Assembly: GCA_945874195.1 (NCBI GenBank)
Contig: CAMCFW010000083.1
Span: 1 to 8,157 of the forward strand
Reading direction: 5' to 3'
Source: Chryseobacterium gleum
Lineage (GTDB): Bacteria; Bacteroidota; Bacteroidia; UBA10329
DNA length: 8,157 bases
This document shows positions 6,041 to 8,157 of the stretch, in pieces. The first letter of the stretch is position 1, and each line of letters starts with the position of its first letter. Made by a program: the position numbers and the translations under genes. The notes under the pieces were generated by a model. That model was given only the letters and a program-made list of their open reading frames with translations. It made no database searches and had not been told where the DNA came from.

Positions 6041-7308
6041 TGATCGCGTTTGAGAATATTGGCTCCGATGCTGCAAATTAAACATTTTTTGTGGTCGCAA
6101 TAGTTGGTTTTGAGCTCGATGAGGGCTTGCGTTTCGCCCGCATTCGTGGGTCGCATGCCCGATCGTTCAAAGCATTGCACCTTCGAATTCTGTTCAGGCT
6201 TCAACTGTTGAAGTATGGCCAGCGAACTGTCGCGCAGTTCGGGTCGTGCTTCGCGTTGGGCCGTTACGAACAAGAAAGGCACCACCGAATTGATGACGAG
6301 CTGCTGGGCCATGGCTGCCCCGATCTGCTTCGCAGACCTTTTGGTCTCGACCCCGAAGCTGTAATGCGTCCTCCAATATTCTGACGGAATCACTCGCAAT
6401 GCTTCCAATTCCAAGTGCATCTGCGGACGCGAAAACCAGTTAAGAAAAGCACCCGTCCGTTGAAACAGGGCAGCGAGTTGGGCAATGCGAAGGGTTGGGA
6501 AATTGGCCGGTCGAAGCCGAAGAAATTTCCACAGTTTCCGGTCCATGGGCCGAAGGTCGTACTTGTGCCTGAGAAAGTCGTATTCTGTCTTGAGCTGAAG
6601 CTGATGGTCGTCCTTTGGGTCCTCTAAAAATCCGGCATTCCCAAAAAGGATCGCTTCCAACTGAAATAGGTTGTCCTGATGTTTGCCCAGCACTTTCCAG
6701 GGGGTGGCCTGGGCCAGAAGTTCGAACGGCTCCGCATTCACCTTCATTCCGAAGGCGCGGAAAAGAACGGCCATGAAGGCCTGCTCTAAGTCGCCCTCAT
6801 TATGCTCCACCACACGTTCCATCCATTCTGACTTGCGTTGTAGGCGAGCGATCAGTAAGGAATCGAGCCAAATGGAGCGGACCGGGCCGGGCACTTCCAT
6901 GAACAACGGGGCGCACGCAAGCTCATCGACCGAGGTGCTTAGGTGCTGATACCTTCTCAAAACCTGATCGGAAATGAGCCCCCTCAGTTCAAGTGTAGGA
7001 AAAGGGCCGAGGGGTGTTTTCAGGTCATCTTCAAACACAACATGGAGAATGATGTTGGAAAACGCATCATCATTCTGATGTCGGTGCAAGAGCCAATCGG
7101 AAGCGCGAACGTGGATCTCCACGTTACCGGCCCATTCGGTTCCATCGGTCCTTATTCTCGCATCTCTAAAATCGGGTCCTGAATCCGTGTTCAATCTGCC
7201 GGGGCGAACAAGTTCCAACGATAGCCCATCGGTTGTTCTCAGTGTCTGTGCCTGGAACAATCTATGTTGCCAGATGTGATGCAGCAGTTCTTCCTTAGGA
7301 TATTGCAT
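6037..7308 (-). CDS. DUF2851 family protein
   Basis: 423 residues, a full-length member of a family known mainly from Bacteroidota and with no established function. The conserved N-terminal block contains GRLNTDSGPDFRDARI (37-52), GNVEIHVRASDW (61-72), H75, H77, D80 and NIILHVVFEDD (85-95). The spacing of D46, E64 and H66 recalls a PD-(D/E)XK nuclease core with His in place of Lys, but this is inference only. Near the C-terminus is a Cys cluster, YCDHKKCLIC (403-412: C404, H406, C409, C412), which may bind zinc or an iron-sulfur cluster. The middle section (about 140-390) looks helical. No signal peptide or membrane helix is seen, so it is probably cytoplasmic. The ATG at 7308 lies 44 bp after the pyrF stop, and the stop overlaps the PspC start by 4 bp. 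No strong Shine-Dalgarno is visible. Confidence 0.85.
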   Translation of the reverse strand: MQYPKEELLHHIWQHRLFQAQTLRTTDGLSLELVRPGRLNTDSGPDFRDARIRTDGTEWAGNVEIHVRASDWLLHRHQNDDAFSNIILHVVFEDDLKTPLGPFPTLELRGLISDQVLRRYQHLSTSVDELACAPLFMEVPGPVRSIWLDSLLIARLQRKSEWMERVVEHNEGDLEQAFMAVLFRAFGMKVNAEPFELLAQATPWKVLGKHQDNLFQLEAILFGNAGFLEDPKDDHQLQLKTEYDFLRHKYDLRPMDRKLWKFLRLRPANFPTLRIAQLAALFQRTGAFLNWFSRPQMHLELEALRVIPSEYWRTHYSFGVETKRSAKQIGAAMAQQLVINSVVPFLFVTAQREARPELRDSSLAILQQLKPEQNSKVQCFERSGMRPTNAGETQALIELKTNYCDHKKCLICSIGANILKRDQ

Positions 7309-7352
7309 AAGCTAAAGTTCGTGGATCCTTCAGCAATTTCGCAAACTGGGAA

Positions 7353-8157
7353 TTATAATCCGGCCTGATCCAGAATGGCGGCCATTTCAGCTTGAATTTT
7401 TAGTGCTTCAGCACGGGCGGCTTCAGCAAAATCTTCGCCACTGCTTGCAAAGATGATGGAACGTGAAGCATTTACCAATAGGCCACATTTCTGGTTCAAT
7501 CCATATTTTGCCACTTCTTGCAAGCTTCCTCCTTGCGCACCGACTCCCGGTACCAACAGAAAATGGTCGGGAACGATCTGCCTCACATTCTTTAAAAGTT
7601 CGGCCTTAGTGGCACCTACCACGAACATGGTATTATCGATGTTTCCCCACTCCTTCGCCTGCCTCAGAACTTCTTCGTAGAGCGACCCATTCTCGGTCTT
7701 CAGATACTGGAATTCGGCTGCGCCATCATTGGAGGTGAGCGCCAAAAGCACCACCCAGCGGTTCTTATATTGCAGATAGGGCAACACACTGTCTGAACCC
7801 ATATAGGGCGAAAGGGTAATGGCATCGAAATTCATCTGATCGAAAAAACCCCGCGCATATTGCCTTGTGGTGTTGCCGATATCTCCACGCTTGGCATCGG
7901 CCAGTCTGAAAATATCGGATGGAATGTACTGTGCGGTCTTTTCCAACGAAAGCCAGCCCTCAAAACCATGTGCCTCATAGAAGGCCACGTTCGGTTTATA
8001 GGCAACACAAAGATCCTGTGTGGCGTCAATTATCCGCTTGTTGAACTCGTAGACCGGATCCTGGTACGCCAGCAGGTGACGGGGCAGTTTTGCAAGCTCG
8101 GTATCGAGACCGATGCACAGGAAACTGCGCTTTCTTTGAATAGAATTAAAAAGTTGT
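7353..8157 (-). CDS. pyrF: Orotidine 5'-phosphate decarboxylase, type 2 (5' partial)
   Basis: This enzyme converts orotidine 5'-phosphate to UMP, the last step of de novo pyrimidine synthesis, in the cytoplasm. The frame is open to the right edge (first complete codon at 8156-8154), so the true start lies outside the window; a GTG at 7988 is an internal Val (YKPNVAFYEAHG) and not the start. About 267 residues are visible, close to the 270 or so usual for the type 2 (long) form, so only a few N-terminal residues are missing. Key motifs are FLCIGLDTE near the start, the catalytic DAKRGDIGNT with its Asp-Lys-Asp set, FVVGATK, LLVPGVGAQGG (phosphate-binding loop) and LLVNASRSIIFAS. It ends with TAA at 7355-7353 and is followed 44 bp later by the DUF2851 gene. 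Confidence 0.95.
   Translation of the reverse strand, partial: QLFNSIQRKRSFLCIGLDTELAKLPRHLLAYQDPVYEFNKRIIDATQDLCVAYKPNVAFYEAHGFEGWLSLEKTAQYIPSDIFRLADAKRGDIGNTTRQYARGFFDQMNFDAITLSPYMGSDSVLPYLQYKNRWVVLLALTSNDGAAEFQYLKTENGSLYEEVLRQAKEWGNIDNTMFVVGATKAELLKNVRQIVPDHFLLVPGVGAQGGSLQEVAKYGLNQKCGLLVNASRSIIFASSGEDFAEAARAEALKIQAEMAAILDQAGL

Noticed and set aside
6041..6100. A 20-residue N-terminal extension of the PspC protein
   Set aside because: It lies entirely inside the DUF2851 gene. The ATG at 6040 gives an ATGA junction and a normal PspC length.

Overview
The window looks like chromosomal DNA of a Bacteroidota bacterium. The main signs are a secreted metalloprotease ending in a type A type IX secretion (T9SS) sorting domain, a DUF2851-family protein, a membrane-anchored ComEA-like protein, a LeuT-like transporter paired with a MetS-type small subunit, and starts without clear Shine-Dalgarno sequences. 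The order within the phylum cannot be settled from this stretch.

Layout. The only plus-strand gene enters from the left edge and ends at 1661. It is a 5'-truncated M43 (pappalysin-like) zinc metalloprotease with a cysteine-rich repeat and a C-terminal T9SS domain. A 134-bp convergent gap (1662-1795) carries an 18-bp perfect palindrome. Everything to the right is on the minus strand. In transcription order these genes are pyrF (5' end beyond the right edge), a DUF2851 protein, a PspC-domain membrane protein, an RmlD-like NAD(P)-dependent reductase, a sodium:amino-acid symporter, a 47-residue MetS-like subunit, and a helix-hairpin-helix (ComEA-like) protein. A possible 30-residue peptide overlaps the end of the MetS-like gene.

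Spacing suggests two tightly packed groups. pyrF, DUF2851, PspC and the RmlD-like gene are separated by 44 bp, a 4-bp ATGA overlap and 26 bp. The transporter starts 68 bp further on and is joined to its small subunit by a second 4-bp ATGA overlap. The 209-282 bp gap before the ComEA-like gene contains a compact element whose ends are complementary (GCGTTA / TAACGC) and which holds internal hairpins. It is the best candidate here for a structured RNA or dispersed repeat.

How the genes work together. pyrF makes UMP, and the transporter pair should import a neutral amino acid using sodium. The RmlD-like enzyme should act on a nucleotide sugar, but no other sugar-pathway gene is visible. DUF2851 and PspC are likely translationally coupled. 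No complete new multi-gene system is evident. The most open items are the structured element, the small ORFs, and the nuclease-like motifs plus Cys cluster in the DUF2851 protein.
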